From assembly GCF_000165425.1 (NCBI RefSeq), contig NW_001799411.1:124001-188000 (forward strand): a stretch of 64,000 bases of DNA, read 5' to 3'. Below are positions 25,329 through 35,929 of the stretch, piece by piece. Each line of letters begins with the position of its first letter. Position 1 is the stretch's first letter. This stretch comes from Paramecium tetraurelia (lineage: Eukaryota > Ciliophora > Oligohymenophorea > Peniculida > Parameciidae). Under the pieces are notes generated by a model. The model was given only the letters and a program-made list of their open reading frames with translations, did no database searches and was not told the origin of the DNA. The translations under genes and the position numbers were made by a program.

Positions 25329-27288
25329 GAATAAAAATAATATGAATCATAACTCATTTAAACTGATGATGTCATCTTTTCAGCCCCATAGAATTCCGAT
25401 AAAGAAACTAATGATCAATTATGTTAAACTGATGAATAAAAAGAAGATTTATAAGAAATATAGGGTTAAAATAGTGAACAATAAAATAATGAATAAAATG
25501 GAATTGAGCTTAATAGTTAACAACTCAACGGGGAGCAAGATCATGATTAGAGTATTATAACAAAATTGATGTAACCAAATGAAGATCTAGACGGACAAGG
25601 AAGTTAATTCTAAGATTTGAACTAAACCGATCAGTTGAAGTATTTATAATAATAACATTTTTAGGAAAAAAGTCGAGGACATGGATAACCTAAGAAAATC
25701 TTTAGAGAAAGAAGTCTATAATCTTAAAGATAAGAATAAGAAATTAGAAGAAAAACTATAAATCATCTAAAAACCAGGAACACCAAGAAAGCAATCAGAT
25801 GCTAAAGAAGAAAGGAAAAAATAATAGGATAATGAATTAATTTAAAGATTATAAAAATAAATCAAGGAATTGTAGGAAGAAATTCAATCCTTCAATGTTC
25901 ATTAATTGAATGAATAAATAGAATAATAATCTAATGAAATAGAGCAATTGTAATCGGAAATTGAATAATACAAAGAATAACTAATTAAATAAAAGTAGTA
26001 AACCATCAAGTTTAAGAACTAATTGGATACAATTTACAATTTGGGACCATAAGCCTTAACAATGCTATAAAGCGAACCAAAAAAAGAGTTTTCATCTACT
26101 TAATTAATTCAATAGGAAAAATATTAAATTTCATCCTTTTTGTATATAAAATCACAAAAATCATATTAATGCCAATTTATTGAATTAAATAGGAAGCAGA
26201 TAAAGTTGTTTTAATCAATAAAGGGAAAAATTGAGAAAGCTGCATTTGATACTTACACATTTGATGAAATATTCTTTGATACTCAAAAAATTCATTAATT
26301 TTTGGATTAGTCAAAATTAAAGTTATCCAGTGATTAAACTAAAGTATATCTTATCCTAGGGTAATCGAAGACACACAAAAAGTTGATTATGATCATGTTG
26401 ATAGAATTGCTTTACAATTTGATTCAAAAGTAATAATTGAACTAAAAAATAACATTTTGCTATTAAGAAAGAATTGGAAAATAATGGATAGAGATTGAGC
26501 AATTTAATACTCAAACTTCTTCTATCTAAGATTTAGAGTATACATTCTAAGCGATCAAAGTGCATTTATTGACTAAATAGAAAGCTCTTGGAGAAAAAAT
26601 TCGAAAACTTTCAATAACCTATTAGACTTATATTGAAAATTAATTATAGACTACAAGTAACTTTATGATTGCCACTTGTCCATCTTTACCCTAGGGGGAT
26701 TTCAAAAATGTGATATAAAAGATATTGAATTGCTAGATAAATCCAAATATCTAATTTAACATATTTTTAAATATTACACCTGCTTTATAATAATATCAAA
26801 AATCTGCTGAGATATTATCAATGGCCAAATAAATCAAATTAGCAAAAGGTCAATTAGATATTGCTTAGTTGACTTCGAGTAGATCTGTAAGTGAATATAA
26901 TTTAGTAGATGATGAAGCTTAAAAATAGATGAGAATAATCAATAATAAATTGATATTGAAGCAGCAAGAAATTGATTAAGGTAAAAAGGCTCTTGATTTG
27001 TATATAAAATAATTACAGGAGCTTTAAGCAAAACTTGACAATTAATTAGGATAACATAATACCATTTCTGTTTTAATAAATAATATAATACTAGAAATAA
27101 AATAGAAGATTAATATGAAAATGAATTAGAAGAAGAATAAAAAATCTTAGAATGTTGCATTTCTAGATAAATTGGCAATTCAATTAGATTAGATTATTAG
27201 AAAATAGCAAATAAGTTAATCTAATGTTGACAATGCGGATAGATTCATTAAAAGTAAAGCTAGTGAAATTGTAAATCCATTTGTATGA
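23060..27288 (+). CDS. Large coiled-coil protein with polyQ run and degenerate kinesin-like domain
   Basis: 1,369 residues with five introns: 23101-23126, 23278-23300, 23420-23442, 23620-23641 and 25640-25664 (26, 23, 23, 22 and 25 nt). Residues 1 to about 680 are near-continuous Gln/Glu/Lys/Leu coiled coil. A polyQ run encoded by TAA codons follows (25217-25331), then more coil. At about 950-1230 lies a segment with the layout of a kinesin motor: TYTFDEIFFDTQ (compare the F-x-FD-x-VF strand), ILGQSKTHKK where a P-loop GQTGSGKT would sit, FMIATCPS, NITP, and SAEILSMAKQIKLAKG (compare ETLSSLKFA...). The nucleotide-binding loop and switch motifs are missing. The tail is coiled coil. A kinesin-14-derived non-motor role is inference; the gene model itself is solid. 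It converges on the next gene with 3 bp between stops. Confidence 0.85.
25217..25331 (+). repeat. TAA/AAT trinucleotide repeat encoding polyglutamine
   Basis: Interrupted run of TAA with a few TAG and GAG/GAA codons inside the coiled-coil gene. In the gene's own frame it is polyGln. The polyAsn ORF visible in another phase is an artefact, since it is closed in the flanking coding frame. Confidence 0.9.
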
Positions 27289-27291
27289 AAA

Positions 27292-28616
27292 TCACATATT
27301 AAATCCAATTAAATATTCATCAGACAATTTAGCATTAGTTAATTCTAAGTCTTATTTTTCATTTGAAAAGGATCCAGGCCAAAATTAAGTTGCTGATAGT
27401 TCTGTTTTTAAAATTCCTGTTTTTTTGTATGCCTGGGCTACTAATTAAGAACAAAAATAAGTGTTTTTCTCTGATGACGTAATCATTACAGATTTATCGG
27501 TTAATATTTTTTTGACTGTTAAAGAGTAAGCCTTTCCTAGATTTTCTTTTGTAAATTATTCCATTTTCAATAAGAATTCTGTTGTTCTTTGAATTTCAAG
27601 TTAACGATATACAACTCTAAATTTAACTAATAAAAATCATACTTATTATATAATTCATACCATTATTTCCCAACCATGTGCTTCCATTCAAATATTCCAA
27701 CACCAAAGGTTCCTGTGGCCTCTAAAACATAAATCGATCCATTCGTATATTTCAGAATCATTGCGACATGATCTAATTGTGATTTAAACACATTACCATA
27801 TTAAGATCTAGTAACCATTCTTTAAGCTTTGCATGAGATATGCTTACCCTAAAAGAGTAGTATATCTCCCGTTTGAGCCATATCTAGGAATTGTTAATTA
27901 TGGATTAATCTCTTTTTATAATATTCTTCAAATGGACGGATATAGTATTAAAACTTTGGATTCAAGCGATAAGTGTCTATGCAGCTCTTAATGACTTGGA
28001 ACCAGTCATGGGCATGTTGTCCTTTAAATTGAAACACAGCTTCATCATCTTCGCATTTTAAACCAAACTCGGTTATGACATTGTTTTGTTATTTGAAAAA
28101 GTATTTAAAATTGAACAAGTGAAAATTCAAGACTACTCTAGCTCTCTTTTTTTCCTCATTTTCATATACACAAAGGATGCCATCATGAAAAACACAAAAT
28201 TTATTTTTATATGAGGAAAATAGAGAGTTACTTTTCTTTTCAATCCAACCTGAATAAGAATCAGGTTACTTACATTGAAACAGTCCAGATTATAGAATCT
28301 TGGATTATTAAAGAAATTCAGCTTCACTAGTTTCATTTTCAACATCTTGGCTTATTATAGATTAGGCCAATCGATAATCAATGTTTTAGATTCCTTCAAA
28401 TTCCACTTACACTTCTTCGATTATCTCATTAGGTTTAACATCTTTTTAATTCATTTATTGCATCTGCACAAGCCTATCATTTACAGAGGCCATTAAACTC
28501 ATTCTTAATGGGTTTTGATCTTAGGTTTTTTAACGACCGATAACAATAGAACTGGAAGGCTTAAAGGTAGGATTGTTTAATTGATCAAATTGAGATGTAG
28601 TAATAGCTGACTACAT
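27292..28616 (-). CDS. PH domain plus papain-like (NlpC/P60, YiiX-type) protein
   Basis: About 432 residues. After an extended N-terminus (MQSAITTSQF...), a PH-domain-like segment spans about 125-235 (SGWIEKKSN, FCVFHDGILCVYE, DWFQVIKSC). A permuted NlpC/P60 (YiiX/DUF830-like) fold follows: MAQTGDILLFQG, the His of LDHVAMILKY, VLEATGTFGVGI, then the Cys of YFCSQLVAQAYKKTGIL and FWPGSF. This family includes thiol hydrolases and acyltransferases; the PH domain suggests phosphoinositide-directed membrane targeting. A frame change is needed near 27600: a 26-nt GTATATCG...CAAAG intron (27587-27612) gives a length divisible by three. A missing base is the alternative, since reading through gives LKFK...EFLLKMEQF, which looks like the family. 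Confidence 0.83.
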
Positions 28617-28730
28617 ATATATGATTAATATATAAATTTAATGAATAATCTTTATTAATTCGACAGATCATTATTGACAATAGACATTCCAGGAGCTTAG
28701 CCTAGAAAAAAATCAATACAACTCAATAAA

Positions 28731-29447
28731 ATGGAGAGTCTAGATACCAAATAATGTAGACAGTTAAAATTACAGTAACAGTCTGTTATTATTATGCTAA
28801 CTTTTAGATTGAATATTGCTCAACAGGATCAACATTATGGAAGACGAAGATATCAACATGATTTTCATCACTTTTGCAACAGTTTTGTTCCTTAAGGCGA
28901 ATACTATTTTGATGTCTCTCAAAAAAAACATTACAATCTATAAGAGGGAGAAATTAAGTAAATGAGAGCCCTTGAAAACATCTATGATTAACCAAAGTAT
29001 TTGATTATTAAATGATGAAATTTAATAGGAGACAGATTATTAACTACAAATGATATCGATGGAGCTATGCCAGGATCACTATAAAGTAAGGTGGTTAAGA
29101 ACATGGAAAAGGCATAAAAATTAAGGTTAGAGAGGGATTCTTAAAGAGCTCTTAACAATGAAGCACTTTATTTGAGACCTATGATGGATTGCAGATTATA
29201 AATGGAAAAATAACCGACAAGAACAAAGTCGTTTTCCATGCAGTAAACACCTTAAAATCCTCTAATCGATAATCAGATAATTGAAATTAATAACTTAAAA
29301 TAATTCAACGAAATGAGAAAATTGCCAAAGATTGGAGAGAATTTACCAAGCATCTAAAACAGAGTTCATAAATACAGTTTTGTGGAAGGATTTGATAGAG
29401 AATCATCAATCTTATAGAAATGTTAGCCTATGAAAGTTTTTGTATGA
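28731..29447 (+). CDS. Uncharacterised small protein (possible DIxGAxPG-type ciliate protein)
   Basis: Function not recognised. From 28731 the frame is MESLDTKQCRQ..., continuing through YGRRRYQHDFHHF to LENIYDQPK. After 29028 the same frame resumes as GDRLLTTNDIDGAMPG, ending SILQKCQPMKVFV at 29447. The NDIDGAMPG element resembles a repeat seen in ciliate/protist flagellar proteins. Two consecutive TGA codons fall between these parts (about 29011-29018). The obvious intron, 28997-29028 (32 nt, GTA...TAG), removes them but leaves the frame off by one, so either a base is missing or the exon edges differ. A further in-frame intron near 28775-28807 is possible. The 239-codon extent is therefore provisional. 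Confidence 0.55.
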
Positions 29448-29486
29448 TAATAAACTACTAATACATTATGATAACTTCATAATCTT

Positions 29487-30035
29487 TCATTTAAAAAATA
29501 GTTGTTAATACTTATTGGCCTTCTGAAAAGGTCTATATTCATATTACTCTTCCTTTTTATTATCATCAGTTTTAAATGGTTGATTTCTTCTTTCATTTTA
29601 CATAACTATCGGACTTTAAGCATTTTTTTTCTATACATTTATCGATTGTTGAGGTAGTACAGATTGGCTTTTTAAAGTGTATTCCCCAAAATTATAATAT
29701 TTAGAGGTCTTTACAAATGATGGATTAAATTTAGGTTTTCTTTTCATTCTTGCCTACGAAGACTCGTCCGTTTCAATATTACATTCATTAGATTGCAAGT
29801 ATTTTGACCGTAGGGAGCTTGATCTACTAGATGGTTTTCTCGTGGAGGAAAATCTTGAAAGTCTTTCTGTAGAATCACCAGGCGATTTTTTTTTTTTATT
29901 TCGCTTATTACCATTTTCAGTAAATCGATTAGTTCTGCTTTCTGTTCTTAGTTCATTTTCTTAACATGTGCAATCACATGAAATATAGTTTATATAGCAT
30001 TAACATTAACACCTACCAATAACTACTGTTCCCAT
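29487..30035 (-). CDS. Small basic protein with N-terminal cysteine cluster
   Basis: Single exon, 182 residues, function not recognised. The N-terminus reads MGTVVIGRCQCQCYINYISC then DCTC, with seven Cys in about 20 residues; Met-Gly at the start would also allow N-myristoylation. The rest is Ser/Lys/Arg-rich (KRNKKKKSPGDSTERLSRFS, RKPSSRSSSLRSKYL) and ends in a charged tail (EEQYEYRPFQKANKYQQLFF). The start is the first Met of the open frame. A metal-binding or palmitoylated membrane anchor is possible but not shown. Confidence 0.68.
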
Positions 30036-30196
30036 TAACAAATTAATTTTACTTAATAATGAAGAATCAAATATATATAGTAGCAAATTAATGTAAATAA
30101 TCGAATCAATTCCGTATCAAATAACCTTTTACTAAAGCAACTAGGATAGCAAACTAGAGCAAAGTAAAGTTGAAATTACAATTATCTATGAAATAG

Positions 30197-31315
30197 TCAT
30201 ATATTTAGAATACATTTTTTTAATTATGTTTATTAATTTTCAATTCTGGTTTTCTTGTTAAACTCTTGATATTTTTGTAACTATATAATTAAATTATACA
30301 ACTACTTAGTGTTTTCTAATTAGTCTTTATTATTATCGATTTAATCATCATCTGCCTTTTTTACAATAATAGAATTAAACATTATTGAATCTTATTATTA
30401 CGAAATACTTAAATTTTATTCAAAAACTTTAGACTCACTCCCTTATGAGCGAGATTAAGTATCTTCTACAATATACTGTTTTATTCTGCTGCAGAGTATT
30501 TAAGATTAAATATTCGATTCATCTCTGCTTTTCCAAAAAATAGTCAGATCTAATTGATTTTAGCTATTAATGATTACCTGAATCTTTAGAATCAATAAAG
30601 CAGGCGTTAACTTTAAATTTATTGTCATATATTTAATCATCTTCTATAGGTCGGTTTGTAGAAATTTCAATAATTTATGTTTAATTGGGGTTGATTTGAC
30701 CAATAAATGGTATTATTTGAAATAAATCAGGTTTTGTAGCTTTTATCTATATTATTTCAAATTTAAGGCTACTTTGAAAGCAACATTTTTTTCAGTCAAA
30801 TTTTTAAGAGACATTTAGGCATATGCTAATTTATTTTCTTTAACATTAAATTCTAAAAAATCTTTAGGTTCAATTTCTAAAAGCTCTTCCATTGAATATT
30901 ATTTCTGCTTTATTATGCTCCTGAGTATCTAAGATTAAATAGTTGATATATCTCTGCTCTTCCAAAAAATAGTCAGATCTAATTGATTTTAGCTATTAAT
31001 GATTACCTGATTCTTTAGAATCGATAAAGCAGGCATTAACTTAAAATTTATTTTCATATATTTAATCATCTTCTATAGGTCGGTTTGTAGAAATTTCAAT
31101 AATTTATGTTTAATTGGGGTTGATTTGACCAATAGGTGGTCTTACTAGAAATAAATTAGGTTTTGTAGCTTTTATCTATATTATTTCAAATTTAAGGGTA
31201 CTTTGAAAGTAACTTTTTTTTCAGTCAAATTTTTAATTGACATTTAAGCATATGCTAATAAAATTTCTTCAAATTCTAAATATTTTTTAGGTTCAATCTC
31301 AATAAGCCTTTGCAT
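30197..31315 (-). CDS. Protein with two tandem MSP/VAP domains
   Basis: 336 residues; four introns: 31176-31201 and 30979-31006 in the first domain, 30747-30772 and 30550-30577 in the second (26, 28, 26, 28 nt). Each domain starts LLEIEPKDFLEF or similar, then SLKNLTEKNVAFKIKATKPD, GQINPNQTQIIEI, NKFKVNACFID and DLTIFWKSRD, the standard order of the VAP/major-sperm-protein fold that binds FFAT-type motifs at ER contact sites. The two domains, including intron positions and most intron bases, are near-copies, so the second arose by a recent internal duplication. The C-terminal ~70 residues are Gln/Lys-rich coiled coil without an obvious membrane anchor, unlike classical VAP proteins. The two parts join in one open frame (REDISTI... 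IIKQKQYSMEELLEIEPKDF), which rules out two separate genes. Confidence 0.87.
30494..31315 (-). repeat. Tandem intragenic duplication, unit about 429 bp
   Basis: The copy starting near 30494 and the copy starting near 30923 align almost base for base over most of their length, including both introns. They correspond to the two MSP domains of the gene at 30197-31315. Confidence 0.85.
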
Positions 31316-32080
31316 TGAAAATTAATTTAATTTAATGAATAATTTTTCATAATATTTTTTTAGAGAAAATGAAGAATATTTGCATTTTATATATTCGCTA
31401 TTAAAGTGTCTTCAAGATCCCTATAAAGTGTTTTTGAAATGTAATTAAAAATAATTGAATATCAAATAAAGAATATGAATTCAAATATATTTGTATCTTG
31501 GGATAATAAAAGACCTAAATTCATAATAATAGTTTTTTTTTTAAATATTTTATACTAATTAACTACTCCATTTTACAAGTAATCAAAAGTAAACTAATTA
31601 AGATAATTAATTTAATTTTATGCTAAGTGACCAATGAAAGAAATGGATGTAATTGAAAAAAAAATATGAATTCAAAATAAGTAATTACAAATAGATGATT
31701 AAAGATAAGATCATCTCATTAAAAAATATGATTATACATAGTGTTTTGATCACATTTGCAGCATTGAAAACAATGTTATATTAAATTTAATGATCTAAAA
31801 ATAATTATATGAATGATGTTAGAATCATTGACTTTGATATTAAGATTATTGTAGTTAAACTAATAGATTATTCCAACATAACATCCAGAATCTAACTGTG
31901 GTTGATCTATATAACTAGGTTAAAATTACTTTTGATTTTAGTTTCCTTAGAATTATGATAAAAAATGGATCATTGAAAATCAAACAGAACTCAAATTATG
32001 TGAATCCATAAAATATATTATGATTAATAAAATTAAGAATTTCAACTCATTTCCATCAATCTATATAAATATTAATAAAA
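31316..32080. other. Gene-poor AT-rich stretch
   Basis: About 765 bp with no convincing gene on either strand. Short open stretches occur, as expected when only TGA stops translation. It holds the upstream regions of the divergent genes at 31315 and 32081. Confidence 0.6.
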
Positions 32081-33249
32081 ATGTAAGTTAATAAATAGAA
32101 GTGTATGTTTTGTGAGAAGCTATCAACAGATGGATCTTTTCACTTTATTCTGAAAAGAGCTCTCTATTGCAAATACTCTCAATCTCAGATTCTGATATTT
32201 TCAAAGGACATCAATGATATCCTAGATGATAATCCAACAAAATGCACTATTCATTATAAAGATCACTTGCATTTCAATGACTAAACTGAATACATGAGAA
32301 GGTATCTCAATTATTTCAATACAGATTTTATCGTTTTTTTGAGAGTGATGATCGATTGCCATCTCTATTTGAGTATTATAAATACCATATCAATATTCCT
32401 CGAAACTTTTACTCCAAAATCATCAATAAACGCATGGAAAAGAATAGAGAACTTCGTTATTAAAAGATCAAATAAGAACTAGGTCTTCACTAAGAAATTA
32501 CAAATTAAACATCTCCAAAAAAGAAGGACACTTCTGAAGATTAATCTGTAAGTCAAATGAAGAATCTCCTCAAAGATCTTAAAATTGAATCAACCCAAAC
32601 TGATGTCTCTAGAGTAAGCAATACAACTATATTGAAAGATCTAGTTAAGATGATTGGCAATAATACAGAAAAAACAAAGCCTTTTTAAATCTTTAATTAT
32701 AATAAACTAATATAAAAACAAATCAATCCCTTAATTGAAGCTTAAAAATTGTAGTTAAAGAAACTAGAACCAACTCATAACAACGAAAACACAATAAAAC
32801 ATATTAAATAGGCTTCACTTACTGATAGAAATCCTAAATCTAATTTATTATCTAGACATTCATCCCATTCCAAAATTAAGGTTGAAGTCAAACCAATCAA
32901 AAGACCCCCTTAGCTGAAGCAAAGACAGGCATCTTTAGGCAATATTGAAATTACTAAATCATGTCAAACGACTGCCAGAAACAATCCGTAATAAAACGAA
33001 TTACTCTTGGAATTGGCTAAGAAAGTGTTTTCAACCAAAATAGCCTTAAATAATAATGTTCTCACCAAAAAGAAGTCCAATTAACAATAAAACAATAACT
33101 TTTTTGTTAAGGGGAGATCAAATATCTATGGAAGTTTGAAGAATCTAGAAGAACTAAAGAGCTCTATGAGAAGTCTAAATGTTCAACGCAAAACTCCAAA
33201 CAAATTGATTAAATCCCATTAAGGCACTCCAAATTAGAAAAAAAAATGA
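32081..33249 (+). CDS. Uncharacterised basic protein, paralogue of the gene at 36562
   Basis: 381 residues with one 23-nt intron (32302-32324). The N-terminal ~170 residues share clear sequence with the gene at 36562: SKDINDILDDNPTKCTIHYK here against IRDINEILSDAQTKIVINFK there, and LFEYYKYHINIPRNF against LTEYYKFHVDIARIF. After that the protein is Lys/Ser/Asn-rich low complexity (KIKVEVKPIKRPPQLKQRQA). A CMFC pair sits at the N-terminus. The start chosen is MQVNKQKCMFCEK; MFCEK at 32105 is the alternative. The family is not one I recognise outside ciliates; similar layouts occur in Paramecium proteins of unknown role. Confidence 0.78.
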
Positions 33250-33290
33250 TGATAGTTTTGTTTGTATGATGATTAATTTTATTAATAAAT

Positions 33291-34807
33291 TCAAATAAAA
33301 TACTTCTGAAATTAATTATAAGTTATTTAGTAAGGGTAATCCTGAAATGATTAAAAGAACAGTAGAACATGTTTACTCTTCACATCTAACACTTTAAAGT
33401 CATCTTAAGTAATTATTCCATCTTAATCCAAATCTATGTAGTTGAATATTACATCAACATTCTTCATGTCTGATCCCATTTGATGAGTTGATTCTTTCCT
33501 ATATCTAATTAATTCTAAATATTTCTATATCAGCACTTTTATAATTTTCTTGGTTTCATAAGTAAATGCTCCAATGTAACTACTCAAAGGCTGCTTGCTT
33601 TCTGGAAACAAATACTTAAAGTCAGTGAGACTAATTATTGTTATTATTTCTTACTCCCATTAAGTTTAAGAATGATGTGTCGAATAGCTATGAAGTAATT
33701 GCCTAATTATAAACTCATTAACATCTATTCCCAACTACAAAAACCCAAGTTTTAAATCTTACAAATCAATAGAACCATCTACATCAAGATCAAAGAACTA
33801 AAATGCTTGAGAAATTGAATAGTCAGCACGGCTTGAAAGCTGAATATAGTTATTGATTTACTTCTAATTTTATTTGATCCAACTCATCTTGCAATTTCCC
33901 TACTGTTAACAAGTGCAATTGAAATTCCAATATTTACTCTTCCTTTAAACTTGATTACTTCTGTAAGGATTTAGTGGAAGATCTTAAAGGAATATTCCTA
34001 TTTGAATTAGTGTTTTCTTGATCAGTCTTTTATCTAGATTCACTTCTATGAATTGATAATTAACTTTGTTATTTGCTAACATATTTTTATAGGTTTCCTC
34101 TAGAACCTTAATTAAATTTTGGCGGTTGTGAACATTTAAGCAGCTCCTCCCAATCAAATCTATTTACATCTGAATCTTGATCTTTATCCAATCTCCTTAT
34201 GGCACAGACAACATCTTCAAAACTGATATCTAGATCAATATTTTTAAGTAACTATAAGAAGACTGGCATATTTTTATCGCTTTTAGGACACAAAAAGTTC
34301 AACAATGTGTTCTTATCAATTCTTAGGATCAATGCATCTAAATAGGCCTAGGTTTTTCGAATTATCTCTATGTTCATCCCAATAACTTTGCCTATTAAAT
34401 TAAGTATATCTGAAGTAGGATTGTTATAATTCAATTGTCCTTATTAATATTACTTTAAAAAGATCTAATTGTTAGGAAGTATCAAGTCTAAAAAACTAAT
34501 GGGTTATTATTATTTATTTTACTCCTAATAGGTAGTATATTTAAGCATTGATATTTCTCTTTAATCAAAACGAATTTATTAATTTTAGAGGAATACTTCT
34601 AAATCATTTCTAGTTATTCTGTCCTTTTCATAAGCAAGCTAATATTAATACGATTTTAATAACATGTAGGAAACAAGTTTGGTAGCTTACATTGCTATCA
34701 GTTATTCGAAGAATTAGGCTTTACTTAATATTTTCCAATTCTTTTTCTCCTTTAACAGTATCTTTAATCAAATGTATAATTGTGTTTTTGCTCTAATTTG
34801 AAAACAT
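33291..34807 (-). CDS. EF-hand calcium-binding protein
   Basis: 489 residues with introns 34639-34663 (25 nt, GTT start) and 33840-33861 (22 nt). Three canonical loops are visible: DKDQDSDVNRFDW, DLDVDGSIDLQD and DLDQDGIITQDD. A weaker first hand around LAYEKDRITRNDLEVFL is likely. All three clear loops end in Asp rather than Glu at position 12, which in other EF-hands tends to shift the site toward magnesium or lower calcium affinity. A Ser/Gln-rich linker and a short coiled coil (EFQLHLLTVGKLQDELDQIK) separate the first loop from the last two. A calcium-sensor role is inferred from family knowledge. The stop lies 41 bp from the convergent gene at 33249. Confidence 0.87.
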
Positions 34808-35617
34808 AATTATATTAATTTTGTAGCTGTTATGATAATTACTTAATTACTATTATATATTAGGATAATATTCTAGAAAATAGAACTTATAGAAGAGAAT
34901 AACTCTCATAAAACATAATTTATAATAAATAGAATCTAAGACAAGAAGTATATACCTATCTTAATTTAACCAATTAATTTATAAATTTAGATTTTCAAAA
35001 TTAAATATGGATTATCTAAATTTTACAATTCAAAATGTTATTTGAATATATAAACGGAGCTCTTCATATTTTTGTTCAAATTCAAAATTTAATCTCTTAT
35101 TTAGAACATTTTCAATTAAAATTTTAAGAATCATAATATTATAAAAGGCACGACCTCAATAAAATATATTATAATGATAAATGAAAGTTGTATGTATTTG
35201 AATATGAAATGAAAACTGTAGATATTCTAGGTAAAAATGAAATTTATTATAGAAAAATAAATATGTATTTAATTCAACCAATTTATCTATAATTAAAAAA
35301 TCAATAAATCCCTTAAAAGTAAATTAACCAGAATTCCAAAACTTAATATTGATTGATATAATAGAGAATTTATGGGATTATTCAATAGAATAAATCATTA
35401 GATTTTTCAGATAAAAATACTTAAATTTGATTTTATATGATTTCTAAATCGTTTTAAAACTGTCGCTATTAAGGATTATTATTTGCAAATTGATTAATGA
35501 TTTATTATTATAAATAAAAAGCCGATATTAAAGAAGTCGAATTAAAAATCATAAAAGTGTTACTTCTTCAATGTTAACTATTATTTTGAGGAATATAAAT
35601 ATATTATCAAAGAAATT
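34808..35617. other. Gene-poor AT-rich stretch with possible ORF remnants
   Basis: About 810 bp. A short + strand stretch near 35180-35340 (LYVFEYEMKTVDILGKNEIY) looks protein-like but is closed on both sides by TGA and has no plausible start. I see no supportable gene. Confidence 0.5.
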
Positions 35618-35929
35618 TCACTGTTTTTACTTTTTTGTCTAACATTTTTTTTAATGTTATTTCTGGAGATTAATAATCCTATTATATTTATTTAGATGTA
35701 CAAGTATTTTTCTTATGTCTTCGGTTAATGAGTCTCCAATTTATTTAACTTTGGGAGGGTACCTAATTGTAATAGTCGACTATCTTTGACTCAAACTTGG
35801 TAATTTCAATTTGACTGATTAATTCCCTTTTTTAATTATGGTTCTTTGTGTTAAATCAATTAAGTAAGCATTTCTCTCTACCATAAACGATCTTATTTAA
35901 GGTAAACTTTGTTTATGATTATATGACAT
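35618..35929 (-). CDS. Small basic protein, uncharacterised
   Basis: Single exon, 103 residues, starting MSYNHKQSLPQIRSFMVERN and ending in a Lys/Gln-rich tail. It contains PSLSQRQSTITIRYPPKVKQ and EDIRKILVHLNKYNRII. No known domain is visible. The composition is more protein-like than the surrounding intergenic DNA, with Pro, Ser and Asp well represented, and the ATG is preceded by AT-rich leader. Without an intron or homologue in view it remains a candidate. Confidence 0.5.

Noticed and set aside
25108-25560. PolyAsn ORF on the + strand
   Set aside because: It is out of phase with the coiled-coil gene, whose own frame is open throughout when TAA and TAG are read as Gln.
2340-27640. Programmed frameshifting at TGA, as in Euplotes
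   Set aside because: The two ambiguous sites need shifts in opposite directions and share no slippery motif, so an intron or indel explains them better.
30197-31315. Two adjacent single MSP-domain genes
   Set aside because: After removing four introns the two domains lie in one uninterrupted frame with no stop between them.
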